Notes under the pieces: model-generated
What the model was told of the DNA's origin: nothing
Seen by the model: only the letters and a program-made list of their open reading frames with translations
Database searches by the model: none
Made by a program: the position numbers and the translations under genes
Source: a virus
Virus record (IMG/VR): IMGVR_UViG_3300021961_000044
Span: 28,987-92,986 of that record
Length of the DNA stretch: 64,000 nucleotides
Strand: one strand, 5' to 3'
Shown here: positions 15,694 to 24,791 of the stretch, piece after piece
How the letters are laid out: each line of letters opens with the position of its first letter
Numbering within the stretch: position 1 is the first letter of the stretch

Positions 15694-15923
15694 TGGATCT
15701 AGATGGGCAAATAAAGTTAGGTCATTTGTTATTGTCTGATAGAAAATGTAGAACTTGCAAAGAAATTAAAAATTTAGTTGATAGTTTCTATAGAACTAGA
15801 AAAGATAGAGGAGCAGTTGCTTCTTCATATTCATATGAATGTAAAGAGTGTACTAAAAAAAGAATCGTTATTGGGAGAATGGTTTCTAATGTATTGAATA
15901 AATGGGAATATCCTGATTGGTAG
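15693..15923 (+). CDS. Small zinc-ribbon protein
   Basis: From the ATG at 15693, which overlaps the gp17 stop as TGATG, the product has 76 residues; an upstream in-frame GTG at 15678 is possible but would lie inside gp17. Two CxxC pairs (CRTC near residue 19 and CKEC near residue 50) with DSFYRTRKDR between them match the short zinc ribbons found in phage proteins and at the start of some HNH or endonuclease VII-like enzymes. No nuclease domain follows, so this is either a free-standing zinc ribbon or a shortened relic. Nucleic acid binding is likely but unproven. Confidence 0.6.
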   Translation: MDLDGQIKLGHLLLSDRKCRTCKEIKNLVDSFYRTRKDRGAVASSYSYECKECTKKRIVIGRMVSNVLNKWEYPDW

Positions 15924-15959
15924 TTCACGTCACATTTCCCCACTGAAAACATATTTTTT

Positions 15960-15967
15960 AATAAATA
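15960..15967 (+). promoter_or_regulatory. Late promoter box (AATAAATA) before gp18
   Basis: AATAAATA differs from the T4 late consensus only at the first base and lies 37 bases upstream of the tail sheath start, in an 81-base intergenic gap. Confidence 0.6.
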
Positions 15968-16004
15968 TTTCCAGACAAACTGAGATTTTAACACGGAGAA
16001 AAAC

Positions 16005-18218
16005 ATGGCAACTCCACAATTATCTCCTGGTGTATTAACTAGAGAGGTTGACTTAACAGTAGGAAGAGCTGATAATGTCCTCGATAATATTGGGGCTATT
16101 GCCGGACCTTTTCCCATTGGACCAGTTAATCAACCTATTTTGATCACCAATGAGACAGAACTCATCGATACCTTTGGAAAACCATTAAGTACAGATGGTC
16201 AGTACGAGTATTGGATGAGCGCAGCTTCATATCTTTCTTATGGTGGAATCATTAAGGTCGTTAGAGCAGGATCCACCGATTCTACTCTTTTAACTAATGC
16301 TAACGCTGGAGTAGGTGCTGCTTACACAACTACCCTCAAGATTGACAATTATGACGACTACACTGCTAATCACCAGGATGTTGATACTGACTACGCTTAT
16401 GCTGCAAAAACTCCAGGCTCTAGACTTAACAATCTGAAAGTCTGTGTCATCGACGATCTTGCAGATCAAAGAATCGGCATCAACACAACCAACCTTGCTA
16501 ATGCAGGTGCTTTGATTGGATATGGTGTTACCACAGTTATCAACGCACAAACTCTTCCAGGTGCAGGAACAACACAATCCTTCAGTGGTTATCTGAAAGG
16601 TATTATTACAGGTGTTAGTACAGACAGCACAAACGGAAATAGCACAATCGACGTTAAGATTGTTTCTAGAGTATCTGCTGCTGGTACAGAAACAAATATT
16701 ACTTATGCTGAGAGAAACAGAACAGCTTCATTCAGCACTTCAGATGCACTTTACTTTGTAAATAACTCTGGTATTAATACCGGTCTTTCTGGCACTGTTA
16801 GCGCATATACACCTACAACTGCGGTTGATTGGTATAATGAGCAAACACTTGGTCTTACAAATGCAACAATCTATTGGAAGTCGATTGCTCCAAGACCAAC
16901 AACTTCCAATTATGCATCTCAGAGAAACTGCAAAAACGACGCACTTAACGTTGCTGTTGTAGATGATTTGGGAACAATTACGGGAGTACAAGGAACTATC
17001 CTTGAAAAGCATGTTGGACTTTCCAAGGCAGCAGACGCTATTTCTGCAGTAAATTCTCCACAAAAGATTTACTACAGTCAGTATCTTGCAGACTTCTCAC
17101 CAAATATCTACGCTGGATATAATCCATCTCAATCAGAAGATACTTATAATGGAACTGCTCCTAGAGCAACTGGTTACTCGGCAGCCTTCACAGCAGTAAC
17201 AACTGCAAGTGGTCTTTGGGGACAAAATGCACAAGACGTAACCTTCAGTGCAATTGGTAACGTAACATATACCCTTGGTGGTGGTGTTGATTATTCTGCT
17301 ACTGGCGGAATGAAGGCAACACTCGCAGATCAAATTACTGCATATGGTTACTTTGCTAATGAAGATGATGAAGCAGTTGACTTCTTGATCATGGGTCCTG
17401 GTTGCGATTCGATTGGCGAATCTCAAGCAAAAGCAAACTATCTGATTTCACTTGCAAATCAAAGAAAAGACTGTGTTGCTTGTGTTGGACCACATAGAGG
17501 AGGAATCGTTGGACAAACCAATGCAACCACTCAAACAAATAACCTGATTGAGTACTTCAGCCCACTTCAATCTTCTTCTTATGCTGTATTTGATAGTGGA
17601 TATAAGTACACTTACGATAGATTTAATAACAGATTCCGCTATGTTCCAACTAACGCTGACGTAGCAGGTTTGATGTGCAGAACAGGAATCTTGGCATTCC
17701 CATGGTTCTCCCCTGCAGGTCAACAAAGAGGAATCATCAACAATGCAATTAAACTTGCATACAATCCAAACAAAGCTCAAAGAGATCAACTTTATCCTTT
17801 GAGAATCAACCCTGTTGTTAACAAGCCTGGTGTTGGTGTTCTCTTGTTTGGTGATAAAACCGCTCTTGGTTATGAAAGTGCTTTCGATAGAATTAATGTT
17901 CGTCGTCTGTTCCTTACAATCGAACAAGCACTTCAAACTAGTGCAGAAGCACAATTGTTTGAATTGAATGACGAATTAACAAGAGCTAATTTTGTTAACA
18001 TTGTCGAACCATATCTCCGCGATATTCAAGCGAAGAGAGGAATGTATGATTTCAGAGTCATTTGCGATGGAACAAACAACACTCCTGATGTTATTGATAA
18101 TAATGAATTCAGAGCAGACATCTTTATCAAACCAGCGAAATCGATTAACTACGTCACTCTGACCTTCGTTGCAACCAGAACTGGTGTTGCATTTGAAGAA
18201 GTCATCGGTCGAGTTTGA
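16005..18218 (+). CDS. gp18: Tail sheath protein gp18
   Basis: A 737-residue contractile sheath subunit (T4 gp18 is 659). The N-terminus (LSPGVLTREVDLT) and C-terminus (FIKPAKSINYVTLTFVATRTG) are the conserved sheath ends that interlock neighbouring subunits. The middle (about residues 120-350) is variable and Asn/Thr-rich, as expected for surface domains. The conserved inner domain includes GPGCDSIGE and the run VNIVEPYLRDIQAKRGMYDF. It is followed by gp19 after 35 bases and preceded by a late box, fitting high late expression. Assignment is secure. Confidence 0.95.
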   Translation: MATPQLSPGVLTREVDLTVGRADNVLDNIGAIAGPFPIGPVNQPILITNETELIDTFGKPLSTDGQYEYWMSAASYLSYGGIIKVVRAGSTDSTLLTNANAGVGAAYTTTLKIDNYDDYTANHQDVDTDYAYAAKTPGSRLNNLKVCVIDDLADQRIGINTTNLANAGALIGYGVTTVINAQTLPGAGTTQSFSGYLKGIITGVSTDSTNGNSTIDVKIVSRVSAAGTETNITYAERNRTASFSTSDALYFVNNSGINTGLSGTVSAYTPTTAVDWYNEQTLGLTNATIYWKSIAPRPTTSNYASQRNCKNDALNVAVVDDLGTITGVQGTILEKHVGLSKAADAISAVNSPQKIYYSQYLADFSPNIYAGYNPSQSEDTYNGTAPRATGYSAAFTAVTTASGLWGQNAQDVTFSAIGNVTYTLGGGVDYSATGGMKATLADQITAYGYFANEDDEAVDFLIMGPGCDSIGESQAKANYLISLANQRKDCVACVGPHRGGIVGQTNATTQTNNLIEYFSPLQSSSYAVFDSGYKYTYDRFNNRFRYVPTNADVAGLMCRTGILAFPWFSPAGQQRGIINNAIKLAYNPNKAQRDQLYPLRINPVVNKPGVGVLLFGDKTALGYESAFDRINVRRLFLTIEQALQTSAEAQLFELNDELTRANFVNIVEPYLRDIQAKRGMYDFRVICDGTNNTPDVIDNNEFRADIFIKPAKSINYVTLTFVATRTGVAFEEVIGRV

Positions 18219-18253
18219 TTTTATTATCTAATTAACACTAGGAGGACCCAAAA

Positions 18254-18880
18254 ATGGCTTACACAATCGAAAGTTTCAAAAGTGCTATGAAAGGGGGCGG
18301 TGCCCGCCCCAATCTATTTGAAGTTCAACTTACTTCATTCCCAGGTTCTGGAGCAGAATCTTTTAGTGCAACTAATTTCTCTATGCTTTGCAAGGCAGCT
18401 CAACTTCCTGCTTCAAACATCGCATCCATCGATGTTCCTTTTAGAGGAAGAACATTTAAAGTAGCTGGAGACAGAACTTTTGATCCTTGGACAATCACAA
18501 TCATCAATGATGAGGATTTTGTAATTAGAAACGCTATGGAGCGTTGGATGCAAATCATCGGTCAATATGCTGATGGTTCAGGTAAAGTTAATCCTGCAGA
18601 TTATCAAGTCAATGCAACAGTAAAACAACTTACCAGAAATTCTTCAACAGAAGGAAAAGGTGTTGCTACTGGTCAGGGACTGAGAGGAATTGCACAGTAT
18701 AAATTCTACGGAATTTTCCCAACTGCAATCTCCGCTATTGATCTGTCATTCGATTCTTCAGACACAATTGAAGAATTTACAGTTGATTTTGCTGTACAAT
18801 ATTGGACACCAGAAAACGTAACCGCAACCGGTAACAATGGTAGCCAAGCAGCACAAGATCAGGCAAATCTCGGAGCTTGA
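18254..18880 (+). CDS. gp19: Tail tube protein gp19
   Basis: A 208-residue inner tail tube subunit (T4 gp19 is 163). The N-terminus (YTIESFKSAMKGGGARPNLF) and the FRGRTFKVAGDRTFDPWTITI strand pattern near residues 62-82 are characteristic of T4-like tube proteins. Rings of this protein stack inside the gp18 sheath and conduct DNA. A strong AGGAGG ribosome site lies just upstream, consistent with the high copy number needed. It probably shares the late transcript of gp18. Confidence 0.94.
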   Translation: MAYTIESFKSAMKGGGARPNLFEVQLTSFPGSGAESFSATNFSMLCKAAQLPASNIASIDVPFRGRTFKVAGDRTFDPWTITIINDEDFVIRNAMERWMQIIGQYADGSGKVNPADYQVNATVKQLTRNSSTEGKGVATGQGLRGIAQYKFYGIFPTAISAIDLSFDSSDTIEEFTVDFAVQYWTPENVTATGNNGSQAAQDQANLGA

Positions 18881-18901
18881 TAATCTTATATTTGAAATTG
18901 C

Positions 18902-18908
18902 CTAAATA
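18902..18908 (+). promoter_or_regulatory. Late-type box (CTAAATA) before gp20
   Basis: CTAAATA lies 31 bases before the portal gene, in the short gap after gp19; same heptamer and similar spacing as at 52927. Confidence 0.45.
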
Positions 18909-18939
18909 GTCTAAGATAATTCAAGTTTAACTTATAATT

Positions 18940-20616
18940 ATGTCTAGGCTTTTTGGCTTTTCTATTGAAGATTCAGACGATAAAAAACCCGAACTCACAC
19001 CGTCACCCGTTCCTCCTTCTAAGGAGGACGGGTCTGACTTTTATCTGAGTAGCGGGTTTTTTGGATCTTATGTTGATATAGAAGGAGTATATAGATCTGA
19101 ATTCGATCTAATTAAAAGGTATAGAGAAATGGCATTGCACCCAGAGGTGGATGGTGCAATTGAAGATATTGTAAATGAAGCGATTGTCTCCGATACAAAT
19201 GACAGTCCTGTACAGATTGAGTTGTCAAATTTAAATGCCAGTGACGGCATTAAGAAAAAAATTCGCAACGAGTTTAAATATATTTTAGAGTTATTAGATT
19301 TTGATAAAAAAGCACACGAAATCTATAGAAACTGGTATATAGATGGTAGAATTTATTATCACAAAATAATTGACGTAAAAAATCCTAGTGAAGGAATTCA
19401 AGAACTTAGATATATTGACGCATCTAAAATGCGTTATATTCGTCAAGAGAAAAAGAGAAAAGGAGATGAATTAAGACTTTCAAGTAATACAGAAAATCCA
19501 TTAGATTATAATTTTCCAGAAATAGAAGAATATTTTATTTACACCCAAAAAGAAACTTATCCTATGGGAACACCTAGACCTGGAGGATATAGTGGAAGTT
19601 CAAATGGAATCAAAATGACAAAAGATTCCATTTCATATTGCACTTCTGGATTAGTGGATAGAAATAAAGGAACTACCCTTTCCTATCTCCATAAAGCAAT
19701 TAAATCTCTCAATCAACTTCGTATGATTGAAGACTCTTTGGTAATTTATAGATTATCAAGAGCACCTGAGCGTAGAATATTTTATATCGATGTTGGCAAT
19801 TTGCCCAAAGTTAAGGCAGAACAATATCTTCGTGACGTTATGATGCGTTATCGCAACAAACTTGTTTATGACGCAAACACAGGAGAAATCAGAGATGACA
19901 AAAAATACATGTCCATGCTTGAGGATTTTTGGCTCCCTAGACGAGAAGGTGGGAGAGGAACTGAAATCTCAACGTTGCCAGGTGGCCAAAACCTTGGAGA
20001 AATCACTGATATTGAATATTTTAAAAAGAAACTCTTCCGTTCGCTTAACGTCCCAACATCGAGAATGGATGGAGAAGGTGGGTTTAACCTTGGAAGATCT
20101 TCTGAGATCCTGAGAGATGAAGTTAAATTCAGTAAGTTTGTTGGACGTTTGAGAAAGAGATTTTCTGGAATGTTTAATGATATGTTGAGAACTCAACTCC
20201 TTCTCAAGAATATCATTACTCCAGAAGATTGGAACATAATGAGTGAGCATATTCAATATGACTTCCTCTATGATAATCATTTTGCAGAAATGAAAGAAGC
20301 GGAGTTGATGAATGAAAGACTTGCTTTAGTTCAAACTGCAGAACCATATATTGGAAAATATTATTCACAAGATTATGTAAGACGTAAAATTCTCCGTCAA
20401 ACAGATCAAGAAATTATTGAAGAAGATATGATGATCAAAAAAGAAATTAAAGACGGAATAATTCCAGATCCAAGTGTACCTGTAGATCCAGAAACAGGAA
20501 TGCCAATAGATTCTGCAGCAGGTATGGATTTAGGAAAACCTGTAATGGAACCCGAACTTAATGCGCCAGAAGTAGATGCATCTGCTATCGAAATGCCAAA
20601 AGGCGGCGAAATTTAA
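18940..20616 (+). CDS. gp20: Portal vertex protein gp20
   Basis: A 558-residue portal subunit (T4 gp20 is 524). Hallmarks are EGVYRSEFDLIKRYREMALHP near residues 48-68, DGRIYYHKIIDV near 134 and the conserved SRAPERRIFYIDVGNLP segment near 273, widely used as a cyanomyovirus marker region. The dodecameric portal starts head assembly and is the docking ring for the gp16/gp17 motor and the neck. The last 60 residues are acidic and Pro-rich. Downstream order (small core gene, structural gene, gp21, gp22, gp23) follows the T4 head cluster. Confidence 0.96.
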   Translation: MSRLFGFSIEDSDDKKPELTPSPVPPSKEDGSDFYLSSGFFGSYVDIEGVYRSEFDLIKRYREMALHPEVDGAIEDIVNEAIVSDTNDSPVQIELSNLNASDGIKKKIRNEFKYILELLDFDKKAHEIYRNWYIDGRIYYHKIIDVKNPSEGIQELRYIDASKMRYIRQEKKRKGDELRLSSNTENPLDYNFPEIEEYFIYTQKETYPMGTPRPGGYSGSSNGIKMTKDSISYCTSGLVDRNKGTTLSYLHKAIKSLNQLRMIEDSLVIYRLSRAPERRIFYIDVGNLPKVKAEQYLRDVMMRYRNKLVYDANTGEIRDDKKYMSMLEDFWLPRREGGRGTEISTLPGGQNLGEITDIEYFKKKLFRSLNVPTSRMDGEGGFNLGRSSEILRDEVKFSKFVGRLRKRFSGMFNDMLRTQLLLKNIITPEDWNIMSEHIQYDFLYDNHFAEMKEAELMNERLALVQTAEPYIGKYYSQDYVRRKILRQTDQEIIEEDMMIKKEIKDGIIPDPSVPVDPETGMPIDSAAGMDLGKPVMEPELNAPEVDASAIEMPKGGEI

Positions 20617-20619
20617 GGC

Positions 20620-20627
20620 AATAAATA
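20620..20627 (+). promoter_or_regulatory. Late promoter box (AATAAATA) before 20656
   Basis: AATAAATA lies 28 bases upstream of the small gene at 20656, directly after the gp20 stop. Confidence 0.5.
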
Positions 20628-20655
20628 AATTATAGTTGTTTATTACAATATTAAC

Positions 20656-20829
20656 ATGGAAGAACTTTTAGATATGATCCAATCTGATGAATCACCTTCC
20701 CAAATCAGTGATAAGATCAAGGATATGCTTTTTGCAAAATCAGCAGAAAGAATCGAAGCTGCACGTCCAGAAGTAGCAAATTCTATGTTTGATGCTGACG
20801 AACCCTATGAGGAAGAAAGCGAAGAATAA
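20656..20829 (+). CDS. Small acidic protein, candidate prohead core protein (gp67-like)
   Basis: A 57-residue acidic protein (MEELLDMIQSDESPSQISDK start, EEESEE end). It is flanked by late boxes and lies between gp20 and the gp21 protease. In T4 that place is occupied by gp67 and gp68, small proteins of the prohead core; gp67 is likewise short and very acidic. The similarity is one of size, charge and location rather than recognisable sequence, so the gp67 role is an inference. Confidence 0.55.
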   Translation: MEELLDMIQSDESPSQISDKIKDMLFAKSAERIEAARPEVANSMFDADEPYEEESEE

Positions 20830-20835
20830 TAAATA
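20828..20835 (+). promoter_or_regulatory. Late promoter box (AATAAATA) before 20865
   Basis: AATAAATA overlaps the stop of the small core gene and lies 29 bases before the 20865 start; spacing matches the box at 20620. Confidence 0.5.
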
Positions 20836-20864
20836 ACTATTAAAGTGTATTTAATTTTAGAATA

Positions 20865-21413
20865 ATGGCTCATAGACCTGTAGGATTATCAACATCATTG
20901 GCAACTAGTGCCACTTCTGGGATGACAAGTTCTTTTGTTGTCTCTTCAAATGTCATTAGGGTTGTTGCCGTAACGGCTGGTGCCCATGTAAAAATTGATA
21001 GCGCACCTACCGCCACTACTAATGATTATTATATTCCTGCAGGAACTTCCGCTACCCTTGCTTTAACAAAAGCATCTAATAGAGTTGTTGGAATTACTAC
21101 AGGAGCTTCTACCACAATTACTTTCCCAGAAGGAACACAGTGTCCATTTGGAGTTGGAGATTTTATTACAATAACAGGTGGATCAAATTCGGCGCTGAAT
21201 CTCCTCCATGTTGAAGTAACTAGTGTAGATACCACTTCAAATTTCAATGGAAATTTCCAAACCACATGTACAGTTGCTTATGACTCTAGTGCTGCTGGAG
21301 ATTTTGCAGGAGCAGATGTCACAGCAAGCCTCTCAGTGAGATTGGCAGCTAGAACTGATACTGGCACTGGAACTTTACATGCACAACAAGTTCAAATTTC
21401 AGGAGTAGCATAA
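20865..21413 (+). CDS. Structural protein between portal and prohead protease
   Basis: A 182-residue, Ser/Thr/Ala-rich, Lys-poor protein with regularly alternating hydrophobic residues, suggesting a beta sandwich. Conserved-looking parts are IRVVAVTAGAHVKIDSAPTA and YYIPAGTSATLALTKA. Proteins of this kind occupy this slot in marine T4-like phages, but I know no assigned function. It has a late box of its own and ends in TAATG overlapping the gp21 start. A head-associated role is inferred from its position. Confidence 0.6.
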   Translation: MAHRPVGLSTSLATSATSGMTSSFVVSSNVIRVVAVTAGAHVKIDSAPTATTNDYYIPAGTSATLALTKASNRVVGITTGASTTITFPEGTQCPFGVGDFITITGGSNSALNLLHVEVTSVDTTSNFNGNFQTTCTVAYDSSAAGDFAGADVTASLSVRLAARTDTGTGTLHAQQVQISGVA

Positions 21414-22063
21414 TGAAATTAATTAGGGAAGAAATTGAAAACGTAGAAATTATCGTAGAATCAAAAGGCGGTAAAAAGTCTCTTTACATCGAAGGAGTTT
21501 TTCTCCAAGGAGACATCAAAAACCGTAATGGTCGTATGTATCCAATGGAGACTCTTCGTCGCGAAGTTTCTCGCTACAATGAAAATCATGTTGTTGCTGG
21601 TAGAGCACTTGGAGAACTCGGTCATCCTGATGGTCCAACCGTCAATTTAGATCGTGTTTCTCATAAGATTGTTTCTCTGAAAGAAAGCGGATCCAACTTT
21701 ATCGGAAAAGCAAAAATTCTCGGAACACCAATGGGAAAAATTGCGGCTTCTCTTTTAGATGAAGGCGTAAAACTCGGTGTTTCTTCTAGAGGTATTGGAT
21801 CTTTAAGAGAAGACCGTAATGGTATCAAAGTTGTTGGTGAAGATTTTATGCTAGCTACTGCTGCTGATATCGTTGCCGATCCTTCCGCTCCTGATGCATT
21901 CGTATCAGGAATTATGGAAGGAAAAGAATGGGTTTGGGAAGGAGGCATTCTTCGTGAAAAGTTTGCTGAGCAAACCAAACGCAGAATTAATACTTTAGTC
22001 GATCAAAGAAAACTTGATGAACATAAGTTAAATTTGTTTGATGACTTCTTAAGAAGTCTCTAA
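21413..22063 (+). CDS. gp21: Prohead core protease gp21
   Basis: A 216-residue serine protease of the prohead core (T4 gp21 is 212). GELGHPDGPTVNLDRVSH (residues 68-85) carries the catalytic His71, and KLGVSSRG (120-127) the catalytic serine, as in T4-type and herpesvirus-like maturation proteases. It degrades the scaffold gp22, trims the N-terminus of gp23 and cleaves internal head proteins after (L/I)xE. In this genome such a site is visible in gp23 and in two small proteins with T4-like capsid-targeting starts. It is translationally coupled to the upstream gene. Confidence 0.95.
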   Translation: MKLIREEIENVEIIVESKGGKKSLYIEGVFLQGDIKNRNGRMYPMETLRREVSRYNENHVVAGRALGELGHPDGPTVNLDRVSHKIVSLKESGSNFIGKAKILGTPMGKIAASLLDEGVKLGVSSRGIGSLREDRNGIKVVGEDFMLATAADIVADPSAPDAFVSGIMEGKEWVWEGGILREKFAEQTKRRINTLVDQRKLDEHKLNLFDDFLRSL

Positions 22064-22081
22064 ACATTAAATATATTAATT

Positions 22082-22089
22082 TATAAATA
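22082..22089 (+). promoter_or_regulatory. Late promoter TATAAATA before gp22
   Basis: An exact TATAAATA lies 38 bases before the scaffold gene in the AT-rich gap after gp21. Confidence 0.65.
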
Positions 22090-22127
22090 AATATAGATTT
22101 AATACACAGGTAAATCGGAGAGTTCAA

Positions 22128-23231
22128 ATGTCTAGTGACAACAATTTACAAGAAATGGAAGCAGGCACTAAGCAATCCAAAACTGCCGTTAATGCTGGTG
22201 CTGCAGCGGCGGATTCAATGGATACTTCAGTTGCCGGAAGCTATGAAGATCTCGGTGGTCCTACCCCCGATAACTACAGATCTGACGACGATTCAGCAAA
22301 GTTAAAGACCCCTGGTGGATCTTTAAAGCAAGTTAAGGATGTAGTTAATAAGGGTGCTGGTGCCGCTGAAGCAGCTAAAGGAGTCAAGGAAGAAGAAGAT
22401 CTTTCTGACGAAGAAGTAGTTGCTGAAGAAGAAACTACTGAAGAAGAAGTAGTTGCTGAAGAAGAAGTCACTGAAGAAACTACTGAAGAAGAAACTGAAG
22501 AAGTCATTTCTGAGTATGACATCGAAGAAGATGTCAATGCTCTTCTTCAAGGTGAGGAACTCTCCGAAGAATTCCAAGAAAAAGCACGCATGATTTTTGA
22601 AGCAGCAATCAACTCTAAGGTTGCTGTTATCGAACAACAAATCAAAGAAGAATATGCTGCAGCTTTCGCTGAAGCTATCGAAGAAGAGAAGACTGCTCTT
22701 GCTGAAAGAGTAGATTCTTATCTCGAATATGTTGCTGACGAGTGGATGACCGAAAATACACTCGCAGTTGAAGCAGGTCTTAAGACCGAAATGACTGATT
22801 CATTCCTTGTTGGAATGAAGCAACTTTTTGAAGAACATTATGTAACCATCCCTGAAGATAAATATGATGTGCTTGAAAGCATGGTAGATAAACTTGATGA
22901 AATGGAAACAAAACTCAACGAGCAAATTGAGAAAAACGTTTCCCTAAACAAGCGTCTCGCAGAGTCGGTTGCTGAAGGAATCTTAGATCAAGTCTCTGAA
23001 GGTCTTGCACAGACACAGAAAGAGAAGCTCGCTTCACTTGCCGAAAGTGTTGAGTTTGAAAGTGAGACTCAATATCGTGAAAAACTGGAGACGCTGAAGG
23101 AGTCATATTTTAGCTCCAAGTCTTCATCTGCTAAGACTGAATCCATTTCTGAAGGAGTAGACGTAACTCCCGAATCTGTTTCGGGTACTATGGCTGCATA
23201 CCTGAGAACCATGGGTTCCATTAGCAAATAA
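22128..23231 (+). CDS. gp22: Prohead scaffold protein gp22
   Basis: A 367-residue acidic scaffold protein (T4 gp22 is 269). Residues 85-130 are an extreme Glu/Val/Thr-rich repeat tract (EEVVAEEETTEEE). The C-terminal two-thirds is helical and coiled-coil-like (KYDVLESMVDKLDEMETKLN), and the end is SGTMAAYLRTMGSISK, typical of cyanophage gp22. It forms the core around which gp23 assembles and is degraded by gp21 before DNA packaging. Position between protease and capsid genes is as in T4. Confidence 0.92.
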   Translation: MSSDNNLQEMEAGTKQSKTAVNAGAAAADSMDTSVAGSYEDLGGPTPDNYRSDDDSAKLKTPGGSLKQVKDVVNKGAGAAEAAKGVKEEEDLSDEEVVAEEETTEEEVVAEEEVTEETTEEETEEVISEYDIEEDVNALLQGEELSEEFQEKARMIFEAAINSKVAVIEQQIKEEYAAAFAEAIEEEKTALAERVDSYLEYVADEWMTENTLAVEAGLKTEMTDSFLVGMKQLFEEHYVTIPEDKYDVLESMVDKLDEMETKLNEQIEKNVSLNKRLAESVAEGILDQVSEGLAQTQKEKLASLAESVEFESETQYREKLETLKESYFSSKSSSAKTESISEGVDVTPESVSGTMAAYLRTMGSISK

Positions 23232-23284
23232 CCCCTGAATTTAATATTAATTCAAACGTAAACATCCACAAAAGGTAAACGCAA

Positions 23285-24706
23285 ATGTTCCAATCCGAGC
23301 ATCTGCAGGAAAAGTGGGCACCTCTCCTCAATTATGAGGGTCTTGATCCTATCAAAGATTCGCACAGAAGAGCTGTAACCGCAGTCCTGCTTGAAAACCA
23401 AGAAAAATTCCTCCGTGAACAGTCTGCATTTGAGCAGTCTGGTTCATTCCTTTCCGAAGCTCCAACCAACAGCGCTGGTTCTTCCCCCGCTGGTTTCAGT
23501 GGTGGCGCAACTGCAGCTGGTCCTGTTGCAGGTTTCGACCCAGTTCTGATCTCACTGATCAGACGCTCCATGCCTAACCTGGTCGCTTATGACCTGGCTG
23601 GCGTTCAGCCTATGAGTGGTCCTACTGGACTCATCTTCGCGATGCGTTCACGTTACACCAATCAGTCTGGAACCGAAGCATTCTTCAACGAGCCTGATTC
23701 GGCATTCTCCGGACGTGACAATGCATCCAACGTTGAGACAGGTCATAGCGACGGTCTCGCTGGTATGGGTACTACCGCTCAGAGCGGCAGCAACCCATCT
23801 GTTCTGAACCCTGTTGGTGCTGCTGCTTCCCTGAGCTACAATGTCGGTCAGGGCATGACTACTGCTGAGGCAGAAGGTCTTGACGGCACTGGCGATGATG
23901 CATTCAACCAGATGGCATTCTCGATCGAGAAAGTCACTGTTACCGCCAAGTCACGCGCACTGAAGGCTGAGTACAGCTTAGAACTGGCTCAAGACCTCAA
24001 GGCAATCCACGGTCTGAACGCTGAAGCGGAACTCGCAAACATTCTCTCCACAGAGATTCTTGCTGAGATCAACCGCGAAGTTATCAGAACTATCTACAAG
24101 GTTGCTGAAGTAGGTGCTGTTCAGAACGTTGCTACCGCTGGTACATTCGACCTCGACGTTGACTCCAATGGTCGTTGGTCTGTTGAGAAGTTCAAGGGTC
24201 TCCTGTTCCAAATCGAGCGCGATGCTAACGCAATTGCACAAAGAACTCGTAGAGGAAAGGGCAACATCATCATGTGCTCTGCTGACGTTGCTTCAGCACT
24301 GACCATGGCTGGTGTTCTCGATTACACCCCTGCACTCAACGCTAACCTGAACGTTGATGACACCGGTAACACCTTCGCTGGTGTTCTCCAAGGTAAGTAT
24401 CGCGTCTACATCGATCCTTATTCGGCAAACCTGACCTCCGCTAACGGAGCACCTGGTAACCAGTACTACGTTGTTGGTTACAAGGGTACTTCCCCTTATG
24501 ACGCAGGTCTGTTCTATTGCCCATACGTTCCTCTCCAAATGGTCCGTGCCGTTGGTGAGAACTCCTTCCAGCCTAAGATTGGCTTCAAGACCCGTTACGG
24601 TCTGGTCGCTAACCCATTCGCAGAAGGAACCAACCAGGGTCTCGGTGCTCTGCACGTTAACCAAAACCGTTACTACAGAAGAGTTGCGGTTAAGAACCTC
24701 ATGTGA
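23285..24706 (+). CDS. gp23: Major capsid protein gp23
   Basis: A 473-residue major head protein (T4 gp23 is 521). The N-terminal propeptide (WAPLLNYEGLDPIKDSHRRA) ends at a likely gp21 site, FLSE58/A59. The mature part holds PMSGPTGLIFAMRSRY, the classic gp23 signature used in marine surveys, and SLELAQDLKAIHGLNAEAEL. The DNA is visibly richer in G and C (frequent GGT, CTG, AAC, ACC codons) than the surrounding genes, consistent with selection for very high expression. A strong terminator follows within 30 bases of the stop. Assignment is secure. Confidence 0.97.
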   Translation: MFQSEHLQEKWAPLLNYEGLDPIKDSHRRAVTAVLLENQEKFLREQSAFEQSGSFLSEAPTNSAGSSPAGFSGGATAAGPVAGFDPVLISLIRRSMPNLVAYDLAGVQPMSGPTGLIFAMRSRYTNQSGTEAFFNEPDSAFSGRDNASNVETGHSDGLAGMGTTAQSGSNPSVLNPVGAAASLSYNVGQGMTTAEAEGLDGTGDDAFNQMAFSIEKVTVTAKSRALKAEYSLELAQDLKAIHGLNAEAELANILSTEILAEINREVIRTIYKVAEVGAVQNVATAGTFDLDVDSNGRWSVEKFKGLLFQIERDANAIAQRTRRGKGNIIMCSADVASALTMAGVLDYTPALNANLNVDDTGNTFAGVLQGKYRVYIDPYSANLTSANGAPGNQYYVVGYKGTSPYDAGLFYCPYVPLQMVRAVGENSFQPKIGFKTRYGLVANPFAEGTNQGLGALHVNQNRYYRRVAVKNLM

Positions 24707-24735
24707 TATAATTCATATCCGTGTGAAGGAAGTGC

Positions 24736-24764
24736 GAGGAGGTCTTCGGACCTCCTCTTTTTTT
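24736..24764 (+). terminator. Strong terminator after gp23
   Basis: A nine-base stem (GAGGAGGTC with GACCTCCTC) closes a TTCG tetraloop and is followed by seven T. UUCG loops are unusually stable, so this would end the capsid transcript efficiently. Confidence 0.92.
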
Positions 24765-24766
24765 AT

Positions 24767-24773
24767 CTAAATA
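24767..24773 (+). promoter_or_regulatory. Late-type box (CTAAATA) before gp3
   Basis: CTAAATA follows the terminator T run and precedes the next start by 18 bases, so the following gene can be transcribed independently of gp23. Confidence 0.45.
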
Positions 24774-24791
24774 CATAAAAAGCTCAAAAAA

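Noticed and set aside
22274-22640. Antisense open frames of Ser/Phe-rich composition over gp22
   Set aside because: They are the complement of the Glu-rich scaffold tract; no ribosome site or relation to known proteins.
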